A DNA stretch of 64,000 nucleotides from Flavobacteriales bacterium UBA1494 (GCA_905182175.1 CAJJAT010000008.1:1-64000), one strand, 5' to 3'. Shown: positions 1-9,819, counted from the first letter of the stretch. Made by a program: numbers and translations. Notes: a model not told the origin generated them from the letters alone.

Positions 1-54
1 AACCAACTCCCAATCTAAATTTTCAAGCCACAACCCCTACTATTTTCGGGACGA

Positions 55-62
55 CAAAGATA
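55..62 (-). promoter_or_regulatory. Putative outward -7 box (TATCTTTG)
   Basis: On the minus strand positions 62-55 read TATCTTTG, a perfect match to the Bacteroidota -7 consensus TAnnTTTG. A TTTG lies 16 nt upstream (79-82 on the plus strand), shorter than the usual 19-20 nt spacing. It points out of the window, so the gene it would drive begins left of base 1. The 149-base stretch before the SDR gene shows no other feature. Confidence 0.35.
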
Positions 63-149
63 CCAAACTTTAACATTACAAAAACACTATTCATGTAACT
101 TTTTATAAACTTTTTTTGATTCGATATTAATTATTTTAAAATGAACTAA

Positions 150-830
150 TTAAGGGTTACCAATCGTTACAGGGAGTATGATACCATTGTAATACCTGTG
201 CGCTGTAAGTCCAAAGTTTAAGATGTAAGCTGCCATTTCTGTAGCAGATACAGGTGCTTGGAAGCCTGGGAACGCTTCTTCTAGCATTTCAGTTTGAACT
301 GCTCCTAATGCTAATGCATTTACTGAAATACCTTTTTTCCTAAATTCTTCTGCTAAACATTCGGTTAAAACACTTAATGCTCCCTTAGAAGAACTGTAAG
401 CCGACAAACCACTGTACTTACTGCTACCTTGAAAACCTCCCATACTTGTTATGTTTACAATATGGGAGTTTCCCGACATCCACGGAACTGCAGCTTGACA
501 CAAATTGATTGCTGAGAGAACGTTTACATCAAATTGCGTTCGGAACTCCTCCTTCGATGTTTCCATGAAAGGTTTATTTATTAATTGACCAGCGTTGTTC
601 ACTAATAAGTCAATTTTACCTACCGACTCAACCCACTCCTTAAGTTGAACAGTTAAATCTACACTTACCAAGTCCGCTACAAAACTGACAATACGTTTAT
701 TAGTATTACTCAATTGTTCTAGATTTTCTTTGTTTCTCGCAATTGCTAAAACATTATGCCCTTGACTTGCGGCCAATTTTGCAACCTCACTTCCTATTCC
801 TTTGCTTGCTCCACTAATAATGACGTTCAT
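150..830 (-). CDS. SDR family NAD(P)-dependent oxidoreductase
   Basis: Short-chain dehydrogenase/reductase of 226 aa, a normal length for a classical single-domain SDR. The nucleotide-binding motif SGASKGIG is at residues 6-13, NNAG at 78-81, and the catalytic residues Ser129, Tyr145 and Lys149 (YSSSK) are all present, so it should be an active cytosolic oxidoreductase. The substrate cannot be read from sequence; the short C-terminus has no targeting signal. The gene is monocistronic in appearance: its start faces a small membrane protein transcribed the other way. Start ATG at 830 puts the Rossmann strand at residue 2, as expected for the family. Confidence 0.9.
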   Translation of the reverse strand: MNVIISGASKGIGSEVAKLAASQGHNVLAIARNKENLEQLSNTNKRIVSFVADLVSVDLTVQLKEWVESVGKIDLLVNNAGQLINKPFMETSKEEFRTQFDVNVLSAINLCQAAVPWMSGNSHIVNITSMGGFQGSSKYSGLSAYSSSKGALSVLTECLAEEFRKKGISVNALALGAVQTEMLEEAFPGFQAPVSATEMAAYILNFGLTAHRYYNGIILPVTIGNP

Positions 831-945
831 GTTGTTTGTTTTGTATTTGGTTTTGATTGTTTAGACTTACTTTTACAACATAACAATTTTTCTATTGTTT
901 AATTGATTCTTTGAATTAGTAAAGCTTAAAAATAAAGGTAATATT

Positions 946-1131
946 ATGTTTACTACAGGTAGGTTAATTTTTGTTTTCTTCTTTTTGTTTGTTTTTATTG
1001 TTGGGCTAATCTATGCTTACAAGAAGGACATAGCAAAAAGCCCTTGGTACTTTAAGGGGTCTTATAAAATAATTTTAACATTGATTGGAGTCTATATGCT
1101 CTACTTTATTACTGTTCGGTATATTTTATAA
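946..1131 (+). CDS. Small two-helix membrane protein
   Basis: Hypothetical protein of 61 aa. It is very hydrophobic, with two predicted transmembrane segments (about residues 6-26 and 40-59) separated by a basic, tryptophan-containing hairpin (KSPWYFKGSYK). I do not recognise the family. The reading frame starts at an ATG in AT-rich spacer and ends 6 bp inside the 3' end of the convergent Nudix gene, a tight overlap that is common for real small genes here. Function unknown; the hydrophobic pattern rather than homology supports coding. Confidence 0.55.
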   Translation: MFTTGRLIFVFFFLFVFIVGLIYAYKKDIAKSPWYFKGSYKIILTLIGVYMLYFITVRYIL

Positions 1132-1746
1132 ATTCGAGCAGACATCTAAGAGTTCTCTGGTTATCATCGCCGAGGCTCCCCACAGTACTTGATCTTCCAT
1201 TAGAAACCCTTTCACCGACATTGTATTAGATGCAGTTATAACGTTGTAATCTGAAAGATCTTGGTTAATTAAGCTATCTAAGCGCACTTCCATTATTTGC
1301 CCTACCTCTCTGTCATCAGGAATAAACGAAGGTCGCCCTTGCTGAAACGAAACAAAGGGTTGCACCAGAAAATTACTTGGGGGTATGTACAACTCTGTTA
1401 AAGCACCTAAAATTTGAATTTTAGATGGCTCAATGTTAACCTCCTCTTTAGCTTCCCTCAACGCTGTATCCAATATCGACTTATCATCTACCTCAGCCTT
1501 TCCTCCAGGAAAGCTAATCTGCTTGCTATGCACTCCGTCATATTCAGGTCTCTGGATATATACGATGTGCAATTCCCCTAAGTGCTGATATAGATGAATA
1601 AGAACAGCGCTTCTTCTTGGTTCTAGTCCATTTTTAAAAGCTGCACCTGCAGGCTTCCGATGTTCCATTACCGTTTTATGCGACTTATAGCCGGGTAGTG
1701 GTTCAGCCAACTTTGCCTTTAATACTGAAATAAGGTGTTGGTTCAT
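1126..1746 (-). CDS. NUDIX hydrolase, CoA pyrophosphatase (NudL)-like
   Basis: 206 aa. The segment ISFPGGKAEVDD followed by TALREAKEEVNI is the variant Nudix box of the CoA-diphosphatase family (Escherichia coli NudL has the same spacing and an Asp in place of the first Glu). The upstream H-x-x-QISFPGG motif also fits that family. The predicted reaction is hydrolysis of CoA or CoA derivatives to 4'-phosphopantetheine plus 3',5'-ADP, in the cytosol, metal-dependent. The ATG at 1746 lies 3 nt downstream of the stop of the WG-repeat gene, so the two are probably co-transcribed. Specificity is inferred from family resemblance only. Confidence 0.85.
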   Translation of the reverse strand: MNQHLISVLKAKLAEPLPGYKSHKTVMEHRKPAGAAFKNGLEPRRSAVLIHLYQHLGELHIVYIQRPEYDGVHSKQISFPGGKAEVDDKSILDTALREAKEEVNIEPSKIQILGALTELYIPPSNFLVQPFVSFQQGRPSFIPDDREVGQIMEVRLDSLINQDLSDYNVITASNTMSVKGFLMEDQVLWGASAMITRELLDVCSNL

Positions 1747-1749
1747 TCT

Positions 1750-3870
1750 CTAAAGTTCATGTGAAGGAATTATGAACCTTCTTTGTTTTGTATCGAAATA
1801 GAAAGTGTTCTCTCCTTCCTCTATTTTTAATAGCCCCTGTCCATAGATCTTAATCTTATCATATATGAAAGGTAAAATAGGCTGATCTAAAATATTCAGT
1901 AATCCAACTTTAACCTGCTTAGCTATATAGACAGAATCGTTGACATATTTCAGAAATCCATATTTCGGCTGAAGGATCCACTCTCCTAATTGGTTAATTA
2001 ATCCAAAAGATGAATCCGTTTTCACGATAGCGTAACCAAACCGAAACTCTTCCGCCACAATAAACTGGTATTTAACTTTTAGTTGTAATTCTGAATTAGC
2101 ATACCCCCAAAACCCTTTTTTCTTTACAGGAAAGAGTTGCTTTGCAGAATAATAGTTTAGGTTCTCAAAAATTGCTGGAGATACTTCTTCTCCTGCACTA
2201 TCTAGAACTCCGAACTTCGATTTACGCTGAAATTTTGCATAACCTCTTTCAAATTTACCCCAAATTGAAGCAGGATTATTGTATGTATATACAATAGGTA
2301 TAACAATTGTTCCTTTTGTGTTTATATATCCATATTTATTATCCTCTTGAATAAGCGCCAAGCCTCCAGCGAAATCTTCGATTTTATTGTATTTAAATGG
2401 CAGAATTGTATCTCCTTTTATACTGATTAATCCGTAGAGACTGTCGTTTTTTGCAACAATTGCGGAATCTACCGGTACCGAGAGTTTTGAAAAATTGAAC
2501 GCAATTATTATCTGCAAATTTGTATCTATTAGCGCTTTTTTTCCTGAACTATCTATAATAGCAAAGTCATCAGAAAAATCACTTGCGTAATTGTAATTCA
2601 TAGCCGTTAGTTCAACTCCTTGTGAATTAAGATAACCATACCCGCTCTCTAGCGCTGCTAAAAAGATTCCTGAATAACATGGCTCGATAAAATCATACTT
2701 AAAAAGGGCTATTGCCTTGTTTACTCTATTCACAATGCCGAAAAAATCACCTTTCCCTACAATAGCAAGACCTTTTTTAAAGGAAAAGCCTTCATCGTAC
2801 TCTAAAGGTATCACCACCTCTCCTAGCTTATCTATGAACCCAATTTTTCCTTTTAACACTACTAATGCCAACCCTTCAGAATACTCTTCAACAAAAGTAT
2901 ACTTTGCTGCAACTTTAACATTCCCAGACCTTGTCATAAACCCCCACATACCTTCTAGCTGAAAAGGGAGGAAACGTTCGTTAGCTAAATCAAAATCATC
3001 CTGCAGCTCCTGTTTGAAAGGATAATTTGTGTACTTATCCTTAAACTGTTGAATAACTTTCGGACTGTAATCTGCAGTAAATAGTTTATAGATATTTCGC
3101 CACGCCGAAGAGATATTGCGGTTATTCGGATTCTCTGCAATAAACTTTTCATAGTCAGCAATACTTCTGTTCACCACCGATTTAAAATAAACAGAATCTT
3201 CAACTTTCGCTTTCTTCGGATGAAGTGGATATTTTTTTACGAAATTTTGGTACGAAAGCAAATCATCTTTGGCCATCAATTCCAGATAAAGCCGTTCATC
3301 TAGGGCACTTTTAGCTTGACCAGACAGATGCGATCCCGGATAAGATAGAATAAAAGCTTGATATGCACTTGAAGAGTTTTTTGCTTCTACAGTAAGGTAC
3401 TGCAAGCTATCTCTCTTTCTCTCGATTGCTTCATTAAAATCAGAGTCAAAGTATGCTAACATGTAACGTTCAAATTCACTCAACGAATTTTTTTGAACAG
3501 CAGCATAAAATGCCTTACAGTCAATCGTATCCTTCCAATTTTCGATGGCTATGGAATCGACCCCAAATTCTTCAAGCTTAGTTTTATCCTTTCTGTCGAG
3601 AAGCTTATAATGAAAGACAGATAAACTTATGTACAGATGAGCTGAGTCCAGACTATAAAATGGATTATCGTTTCTACCATAAATAACGCTCAGACCATAA
3701 GAGGCTGCAGCCTTATTTTTATCCCATTTTTTTTCAAATATAACCTTAGCTTTAAAGTAATTGTAAACAGACAATGCCTCGAAAGCCTTTTTCACTTTTC
3801 CCGCATGTGCAACGTTTCCTGATACCATCAATAAGGAACAAAAAGCGATGCTGCAGAGAGATTTCATCAT
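1750..3870 (-). CDS. WG repeat-containing secreted protein
   Basis: 706 aa with a signal peptide (basic MMK, hydrophobic core, cleavage near AHA at about residue 23). Residues about 30-300 are helical and tetratricopeptide-like. From about residue 305 to the end there are tandem WG repeats of about 45-50 residues with the pattern GxWGFMTRSGNVKVAAKY, GKIGFIDKLGEVVIPLEY, NKYGYINTKGTIVIP and so on. WG repeats form beta-rich arrays of uncertain function, probably periplasmic or surface-exposed. No T9SS sorting domain is present. The start is supported by a -7 box (TAATTTTG) four bases upstream of the ATG. First gene of a likely two-gene unit with the NudL-like hydrolase. Confidence 0.88.
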   Translation of the reverse strand: MMKSLCSIAFCSLLMVSGNVAHAGKVKKAFEALSVYNYFKAKVIFEKKWDKNKAAASYGLSVIYGRNDNPFYSLDSAHLYISLSVFHYKLLDRKDKTKLEEFGVDSIAIENWKDTIDCKAFYAAVQKNSLSEFERYMLAYFDSDFNEAIERKRDSLQYLTVEAKNSSSAYQAFILSYPGSHLSGQAKSALDERLYLELMAKDDLLSYQNFVKKYPLHPKKAKVEDSVYFKSVVNRSIADYEKFIAENPNNRNISSAWRNIYKLFTADYSPKVIQQFKDKYTNYPFKQELQDDFDLANERFLPFQLEGMWGFMTRSGNVKVAAKYTFVEEYSEGLALVVLKGKIGFIDKLGEVVIPLEYDEGFSFKKGLAIVGKGDFFGIVNRVNKAIALFKYDFIEPCYSGIFLAALESGYGYLNSQGVELTAMNYNYASDFSDDFAIIDSSGKKALIDTNLQIIIAFNFSKLSVPVDSAIVAKNDSLYGLISIKGDTILPFKYNKIEDFAGGLALIQEDNKYGYINTKGTIVIPIVYTYNNPASIWGKFERGYAKFQRKSKFGVLDSAGEEVSPAIFENLNYYSAKQLFPVKKKGFWGYANSELQLKVKYQFIVAEEFRFGYAIVKTDSSFGLINQLGEWILQPKYGFLKYVNDSVYIAKQVKVGLLNILDQPILPFIYDKIKIYGQGLLKIEEGENTFYFDTKQRRFIIPSHEL

Positions 3871-3874
3871 ATGT

Positions 3875-3882
3875 CAAAATTA
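3875..3882 (-). promoter_or_regulatory. -7 box TAATTTTG, 4 nt before the WG-protein ATG
   Basis: Reading the minus strand, TAATTTTG at 3882-3875 is followed by ACAT and then the ATG at 3870. In Bacteroidota transcription starts a few bases past this box, so the transcript would have almost no 5' leader. No clear -33 TTG is seen at the right spacing. Confidence 0.5.
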
Positions 3883-3933
3883 TTCATATTAAAGATTTAA
3901 CTTTAACTTCACAGTAAAAGCTTTTCGCAATAT

Positions 3934-5340
3934 ATGTTAACAAGTAAATACTCCATTTTTTCACTACTGTTATTTGGCTTAATCGCTTGTAGCGACGAGA
4001 GTAAAGTTGAGAATACTGAGTTAAAAAAAGAAGCAAAAACATACGATTTAGCTGACATTAAGGCAAACAAGCAATTAAGAGCTTTGGTTGACTACAGCAC
4101 AACTAGTTACTTTCTATATCGCGGCAGACCAATGGGCTTTGAATACGAACTTCTAGGTAGGTTCTGTAAATCTATTGATGTTGAATTAGCGATTATACCC
4201 ATTACCGACCTTAGTTCTGTAATGGATTCACTAAATAACTTTAAAGGAGATTTAATAGCAGCGAACTTAACTAAAACCAAAACAAGATTACAGCAAGTTA
4301 ATTTTACTAAAGCCCTAATAAGGACAAAACAAGTTTTAGTGCAGCGAAATGAAAAAGATGGTGACTACTTTATCTCTCATTTAGACGAATTAGAAGGAAA
4401 GGAGATTCATGTTCCCAAAGGGTCTACCTTTTATAGTAGACTAGAAAGCCTGGCTGATGAGATTGGAGGGAATATTTTAGCCAGAGAGACAGCCCAAAAT
4501 GTAACAGTAGAAGAGTTAATTGGAAGGGTATCTAAAGGCGAATTAGACTACACTATTGCAGATGAACATGTAGCAAAAATCAACAAAGCCTTTTACAGAA
4601 ACATTCATATTAAAAATGCTGTAAGCTTAGAGCAACAACTTTGTTGGGCTGTTCGAAAGAACTCTCCTGAATTATTAGCTACCATTAATAATTGGCTAAA
4701 GAAATTTAAAAAGACAACTGACTACCGGGTTATTTATCTCAAATACTACGGCAACACCTCCCTGTATAAATCTAGAGTAAACTCAGACTTTTTTACCACA
4801 AAGAGCGGTCAGATTAGTCCGTATGACGATTTAATTAAAGCCTATGCAGAAGAAATAGACTGGGATTGGCGTTTGTTAACTTCTCTTGTTTATCAAGAAT
4901 CAGGATTTGACCCCAATACTACCTCATGGGCAGGTGCGCATGGTTTAATGCAATTAATGCCGGAAACAGCAGCCGAGTACGGAATAGACTCGACAGCAAA
5001 TCCTAGAGAAAATATTGAAGCAGGAGTTGACTATTTAAAATGGCTAGAAGACCAATTCTCGGAGCGAGTAAGTGATTCTTTAGAAAGACGACAGTTTGTG
5101 CTTGCTTCTTATAATGTAGGACTAGGCCATGTTTTTGATGCCATGCGGCTGGCCACTAAAAATGAATTAAACCCTCAAGTTTGGAAGGGTAATGTTGCTG
5201 AAATGATTTTAAAGAAATCAAATCCTAAATATTACAGAGATCCTGTAGTTCACTATGGTTATTGCAGAGGAAGTGAAACCTATAAATATGTAAATGAAAT
5301 TTTTAGAAGATTCGAACATTATAAAAATGTAACTCAATAA
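3934..5340 (+). CDS. mltF: MltF-like membrane-bound lytic murein transglycosylase
   Basis: 468 aa lipoprotein: the N-terminus ends in the lipobox LIAC (Cys19). Residues about 45-275 form a solute-binding-protein family 3 domain and residues about 295-440 an SLT lytic transglycosylase domain, the MltF arrangement. The SLT signature YQESGFDPNTTS places the catalytic Glu at residue 322, followed by GAHGLMQLMPETA and the SYNVGLGH motif. It should cleave the MurNAc-GlcNAc bond of peptidoglycan to 1,6-anhydro ends at the outer membrane; the SBP-like domain is regulatory in E. coli MltF. It is divergent from the WG-repeat gene with only 63 bp between starts, so both promoters share this spacer. Confidence 0.92.
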   Translation: MLTSKYSIFSLLLFGLIACSDESKVENTELKKEAKTYDLADIKANKQLRALVDYSTTSYFLYRGRPMGFEYELLGRFCKSIDVELAIIPITDLSSVMDSLNNFKGDLIAANLTKTKTRLQQVNFTKALIRTKQVLVQRNEKDGDYFISHLDELEGKEIHVPKGSTFYSRLESLADEIGGNILARETAQNVTVEELIGRVSKGELDYTIADEHVAKINKAFYRNIHIKNAVSLEQQLCWAVRKNSPELLATINNWLKKFKKTTDYRVIYLKYYGNTSLYKSRVNSDFFTTKSGQISPYDDLIKAYAEEIDWDWRLLTSLVYQESGFDPNTTSWAGAHGLMQLMPETAAEYGIDSTANPRENIEAGVDYLKWLEDQFSERVSDSLERRQFVLASYNVGLGHVFDAMRLATKNELNPQVWKGNVAEMILKKSNPKYYRDPVVHYGYCRGSETYKYVNEIFRRFEHYKNVTQ

Positions 5341-5423
5341 TTGATAATTTCTTCCGAACGCGATACTATAAAATCTTTCTAACTAAAGTTTTCAATAATT
5401 CAAATCATATGACATTCTGAGCC

Positions 5424-5431
5424 TACTTTTG
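5424..5431 (+). promoter_or_regulatory. -7 box TACTTTTG, 5 nt before the M16 peptidase ATG
   Basis: TACTTTTG at 5424-5431 matches TAnnTTTG exactly and is followed by TAGTA and the ATG at 5437. It supports this start and suggests a leaderless or nearly leaderless transcript. Confidence 0.55.
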
Positions 5432-5436
5432 TAGTA

Positions 5437-6678
5437 ATGAAAAGTGAAAATGAGTTTGTAATTTTTGAATTGTCCAATGGTCTGCGAGTGGTGCATAGAC
5501 AGGTTGACAGACCTATTGCACATTGTGGTTTAATGATTAATGCAGGTACCAGAGATGAACTTGAAAACGAGAACGGTTTGGCTCATTTTATAGAGCATGC
5601 TATTTTTAAAGGTACGACAAAAAGAAAATCGTTTCATATTCTGAATCGTTTGGATAGTGTTGGAGGAGAGATTGACGCTTACACTACTAAAGAATCAACT
5701 TGTTTTTACGGCACCTTTCTAACTGAATATTACGATCGGGCCATTGAACTAATTAGCGACATTACGTTGAACAGCACATTCCCAGAAAAGGAAATAGAAA
5801 AGGAAAAAGAGGTCGTTTTAGATGAAATAAATGTTTACTTAGACACTCCTTCTGATCAAATTTACGACGATTTTGAAAGTCAAGTATTTCAAAACCATTC
5901 GCTTGGAAAGGCAATATTAGGCACAGCAGATAGCGTTAGAAGTTTTAATAAATCCATGATTGAAAGCTATACTTCACGACTATATAAGTCGCGAAATATG
6001 GTTTTTTCGAGCGTAGGTAATATTTCTGTCAGTAAACTAAAACAGAAATTAGAGAAGCACTTTGCACATCTCCCAACTGAAGAGGTCACTCAGCAGCGAG
6101 ACGGTTTTACTCCAACTAAGAGTGAAATTATAAAGGTTTCTAAAGATACTTACCAAACACATTGTGTTTTGGGTAAAGCAGCTTACGATGTAGACGAGAG
6201 AAAACGCCTTTCATTGATTTTATTGAACAACGTTTTAGGTGGACCAGCAATGAATTCAATTTTAAATTTAAAGGTGAGAGAGAAGTACGGCTATACTTAT
6301 AATATAGAGTCAAACTATTCTACCTATACCGATAGCGGACTTTTTAGTATTTACCTCGCTTCGGATCCTAAGTACATGAACCGATGTATAACTGCTATTG
6401 AAAGAGAGCTCAAAAACAGCCGACAACAAAAAATGTCTGCAACTAAGCTTTCGTTGGCTAAACAACAATTGAAAGGACAAATCGCTATTTCTAGAGAAAG
6501 TAACAATAACATGATGCTTTCTTATGCAAAAAGTTTACTCGTTCACAATGAGATTGATTCTATTGAAACCACTCACAATAAGATCGACCAATTGAGTGCA
6601 GAGGAGTTATTGGACGCTGCGAACCAGCATTTCAACAAAGATGAGTTTCACTATTTGTATTTTGAAGGAAAAAGTTAA
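5437..6678 (+). CDS. M16 family zinc metallopeptidase (processing-peptidase-like)
   Basis: 413 aa, the normal length of a single-chain two-domain M16B peptidase (PqqL/mitochondrial processing peptidase beta type). The inverted zinc motif HFIEH is at residues 50-54 and the third ligand Glu130 lies 76 residues further on, the family spacing. The C-terminal half carries the second M16 domain with the conserved R-x-x-x-Y region (KVREKYGYTYN). No signal peptide is seen, so it is probably cytosolic or periplasm-associated by another route. The gene stands alone downstream of the lytic transglycosylase. Substrate unknown. Confidence 0.93.
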   Translation: MKSENEFVIFELSNGLRVVHRQVDRPIAHCGLMINAGTRDELENENGLAHFIEHAIFKGTTKRKSFHILNRLDSVGGEIDAYTTKESTCFYGTFLTEYYDRAIELISDITLNSTFPEKEIEKEKEVVLDEINVYLDTPSDQIYDDFESQVFQNHSLGKAILGTADSVRSFNKSMIESYTSRLYKSRNMVFSSVGNISVSKLKQKLEKHFAHLPTEEVTQQRDGFTPTKSEIIKVSKDTYQTHCVLGKAAYDVDERKRLSLILLNNVLGGPAMNSILNLKVREKYGYTYNIESNYSTYTDSGLFSIYLASDPKYMNRCITAIERELKNSRQQKMSATKLSLAKQQLKGQIAISRESNNNMMLSYAKSLLVHNEIDSIETTHNKIDQLSAEELLDAANQHFNKDEFHYLYFEGKS

Positions 6679-6754
6679 TCCTATAACCTTCCTTTATAGT
6701 GAACTCTCTACTGTAGGTAATCCCGACAGTAATTCTCCTCTTTGTTCCCCATCA

Positions 6755-7210
6755 TCACACTGCCGTTGAATGTCTTGCTACCAAAAACTTTACCACTAAC
6801 TTGTCAATTGCATAAGTAACATCAGCTTCAGAAAGATCTTCAATTTTCTTCCACAGAAAAGTGTGCTCGTCACCCTCGTCAATATCAAGTGACTTTTGGT
6901 TTTGTTGAATAGAGTCAATCGCATTGCTATTTACGGTATAATAAATACTGATGAGTTGCTCATCAGTGGCAAAAGTTGATACTTGAAAGATGTCTGTTGT
7001 ATAAAAATGCTCTACCTTATCGATGTCGATGCCCAATTCTTCTTGAAACTCTCGTTTCAAACAATCTATAACCCCTTCACCTAGCTTATGCCCTCCTCCT
7101 GGAAATTTAGTGAAACGTTTTCCGAATCTGAATTCCTTTGAAAGCAGAATTTCGTTGTGCTTGTTAAGCAACAATCCGTAGACTCTAATATTGTATCGTT
7201 TTAAATCCAT
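6755..7210 (-). CDS. NUDIX hydrolase
   Basis: 151 aa single-domain Nudix protein. The box GGHKLGEGVIDCLKREFQEE is a perfect match to GX5EX7REUXEEXGU, so the catalytic metal site is intact. The remainder matches ADP-ribose/(d)NTP-type Nudix folds but the substrate cannot be assigned. It is convergent with the M16 peptidase and divergent from the TonB-dependent receptor. A near-consensus -7 box (TAATTTAG) lies 9 nt upstream of the ATG. Confidence 0.9.
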   Translation of the reverse strand: MDLKRYNIRVYGLLLNKHNEILLSKEFRFGKRFTKFPGGGHKLGEGVIDCLKREFQEELGIDIDKVEHFYTTDIFQVSTFATDEQLISIYYTVNSNAIDSIQQNQKSLDIDEGDEHTFLWKKIEDLSEADVTYAIDKLVVKFLVARHSTAV

Positions 7211-7274
7211 AGTTACACACTAAATTAAAAGCCATTGACGTTTGAGGAAGACCAATTTTCGAGTTACAATTTAC

Positions 7275-7282
7275 TATTTTTG
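7275..7282 (+). promoter_or_regulatory. -7 box TATTTTTG, 5 nt before the TonB-receptor GTG
   Basis: TATTTTTG at 7275-7282 is followed by ACGCC and the GTG start at 7288. It decides in favour of this unusual GTG start, because no ATG follows for many codons and the signal peptide begins here. Confidence 0.5.
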
Positions 7283-7287
7283 ACGCC

Positions 7288-9819
7288 GTGATAAAGAAAC
7301 CCATATACAGCTTACTTGTTTTATTCTTTTTCTACTTTTCTACAGAAGCTCAGAACACTGCAATTTTAAAAGGAAAAATCACTGCCAAAAGAGGCAAATC
7401 TGTTGAGGGAGTGAACGTTTCAACCAGTAATGACCGAACAGGAATCATTACCGATGCGTCCGGAGAGTATTCGATTGATATCCCTTCGAACAAAGATATT
7501 GTTTTAAGCATAACCCACATAGGTTATATAAACCAACAATGGAAAGTAAATTTAGACAGCAGTGAAACAAGAGTTTTTGATGTAAAGCTGAAGGAGTCGA
7601 ATTTTGCTATTCCTGAAGTGGAAGTAAAAGCTGAAAAGGATCGAGAAAATACGATGGAGGCCCTTGACCCAAAAAACTTAAAGTATATTCCTTCGCCAAA
7701 TGGGAGTTTTGAAGCCGCTATTAAAACCCTTATGGGAGTTTCTTCCAATAATGAGCTGTCGTCGCAGTATAATGTTAGAGGAGGGAGCTTTGACGAGAAC
7801 CTAGTTTACGTAAATGATATTGAGATTTACCGTCCTTTTTTAACTCGAAGTGGGAATCAAGAAGGGTTAAGTTTTATTAATGCTGACCTAGTGCATAACA
7901 TCGACTTTTCTGCTGGTGGTTTTGAAGCGCGTTATGGCGACAAAATGTCATCTGTTCTTGCTGTAGAGTATAAAGAACCGAAAAAGTTTTCAGGATCTGT
8001 AACCGGAGGACTTCAAGGTGGTGCAATTCACGTAGAAGGTTCCTCTGAAAATCATCGTTTTACTCACATTACCGGAATTCGGTACAACAGTAACGCTTAC
8101 GTTTTAGGAAGTTTAGATACTGATGGAGACTACAGAGTAAATTTTGCTGATGTTCAAACGTACTTAACATACGATATATCTGATAAATGGGAAATTGGGT
8201 TTTTAGGCAACTACGCTAGAAATCAATACAACTTTGTGCCAGAGACAAGAGAAACAGCCTTTGGAACTATTCAGGAAGCATTGAAATTGACCATATTTTT
8301 TGAAGGACAAGAAGTTACTGATTTCGAAACCTATTTCGGTGCGATTACCAATACCTATAGACCAAGTTCTAAGCTTGAACTAAAGTTGATTACTTCGGCC
8401 TTTCAATCAAGAGAATCAGAAACATTCGACATTTTAGGGCAATACAGAATTGATGAATTGGAACGTGATTTAAGCAGTGACAATTTTGGTGGAGTATCTG
8501 GCAGTAGAGGAGTTGGTTCCTATTTGAACCATGCCCGTAATTATTTGAATGCTTCAGTTGTAAATGCTCAGCACAGAGGAAAGTTATTGAGAGATAACGG
8601 TTCTTACGAATGGGGGGCTAAGTTTCAGCACGAGCAAATTCGAGATCAGTTGAAAGAATGGGATTTGATTGATTCTGCAGGCTTTTCCTTGCCACAAGTA
8701 AACACTACGCCCGGAGTTGCACCAAACGGTCAGCAGGAATTGGTGTTGTTTAACTCTTTCCGTTCTTCAAATACGCTTAGTTCAAATCGATTAATGGGTT
8801 ATGCCCAGCGCACCATTCGTTTTGCAGATAAAAAAGATGGAGCTTATACATTAACAGCAGGAATTAGAGCAAACCATTGGGATCTAAACCAAGAAACGGT
8901 TTTTAGTCCGAGAGTGAATTTAGCTTGGGAGCCTGACTGGGAGAGAGATTTCTTGTTTCGTTTTAGCACAGGTTTTTATCACCAACCAGCTTTTTATAGG
9001 GAATTGAGGGACTTTGAAGGAAACTTAAATAGAAATATTAAGGCACAAAGATCGATTCATTATGTATTGGGCGCAGATTATAACTTCACTGCATGGGGAA
9101 GACCTTTTAAATTTGTAGCCGAGGCTTACTATAAACAAATGGATAACATTATCCCCTATGAAATAGACAATGTAAGAATACGATACTATGCAGAAAACAA
9201 TGCAGATGCTTTTGCAATGGGAGCAGACTTCAAGATAAATGGCCAATTTGTAAAAGGAGTTGACTCTTGGTTAAACATTGGGTTTCTTAATGTTCAGGAA
9301 AATATTAAAAACGATAGCTATACTACCTACTTTAATACCGACGGAGAAGAGATCCAAGCGGGTTTTACTTCCAATACAGATACCGCAAGTTTTCAAGTAA
9401 CTCGTCCGGGACATATTCCTAGACCAACAGATCAGCGATTTAATTTGAGTTTATTTTTTCAAGATTACCTACCAAAGAATCCAACTTATAAGATGCACCT
9501 CACCTTTCATTACGGATCGGGCTTGCCTTTTGGTCCACCCTCGAATGAGCGATTTAAGGATACCTTACGAATTCCTGCTTATTTGAGAGTGGATATGGGA
9601 TTCTCTAAACAACTGTTAGGCGAAGACAGTAAGGTTTCCCCTACTAGTCCGTTCCGACATTTTAATTCAATTTGGATCGGTTTAGATATATTCAACCTGT
9701 TACAGAAAAACAATACCCTTTCCTATTTATGGGTTACCGATGTTTCTAATCGTCAGTATGCCGTTCCTAACTTCCTTACATCAAGACAGATTAATTTAAG
9801 GTTGCAAATGAAGTTTTAA
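7288..9819 (+). CDS. TonB-dependent outer-membrane receptor with carboxypeptidase-like regulatory domain
   Basis: 843 aa, GTG start. A signal peptide (about residues 1-21) is followed by a carboxypeptidase-regulatory-like beta-sandwich (about 25-105), a plug domain (about 120-230, with YNVRGGSFDENLVYVNDIEIYRP split over the plug motif) and a 22-strand-type barrel ending in INLRLQMKF with terminal Phe. It should import a ligand across the outer membrane using TonB/ExbBD energy. No SusD partner is adjacent, so it is not a polysaccharide-utilisation pair; the ligand is unknown. The stop is followed directly by a remnant of a phospholipase D-like gene. Confidence 0.93.
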   Translation: MIKKPIYSLLVLFFFYFSTEAQNTAILKGKITAKRGKSVEGVNVSTSNDRTGIITDASGEYSIDIPSNKDIVLSITHIGYINQQWKVNLDSSETRVFDVKLKESNFAIPEVEVKAEKDRENTMEALDPKNLKYIPSPNGSFEAAIKTLMGVSSNNELSSQYNVRGGSFDENLVYVNDIEIYRPFLTRSGNQEGLSFINADLVHNIDFSAGGFEARYGDKMSSVLAVEYKEPKKFSGSVTGGLQGGAIHVEGSSENHRFTHITGIRYNSNAYVLGSLDTDGDYRVNFADVQTYLTYDISDKWEIGFLGNYARNQYNFVPETRETAFGTIQEALKLTIFFEGQEVTDFETYFGAITNTYRPSSKLELKLITSAFQSRESETFDILGQYRIDELERDLSSDNFGGVSGSRGVGSYLNHARNYLNASVVNAQHRGKLLRDNGSYEWGAKFQHEQIRDQLKEWDLIDSAGFSLPQVNTTPGVAPNGQQELVLFNSFRSSNTLSSNRLMGYAQRTIRFADKKDGAYTLTAGIRANHWDLNQETVFSPRVNLAWEPDWERDFLFRFSTGFYHQPAFYRELRDFEGNLNRNIKAQRSIHYVLGADYNFTAWGRPFKFVAEAYYKQMDNIIPYEIDNVRIRYYAENNADAFAMGADFKINGQFVKGVDSWLNIGFLNVQENIKNDSYTTYFNTDGEEIQAGFTSNTDTASFQVTRPGHIPRPTDQRFNLSLFFQDYLPKNPTYKMHLTFHYGSGLPFGPPSNERFKDTLRIPAYLRVDMGFSKQLLGEDSKVSPTSPFRHFNSIWIGLDIFNLLQKNNTLSYLWVTDVSNRQYAVPNFLTSRQINLRLQMKF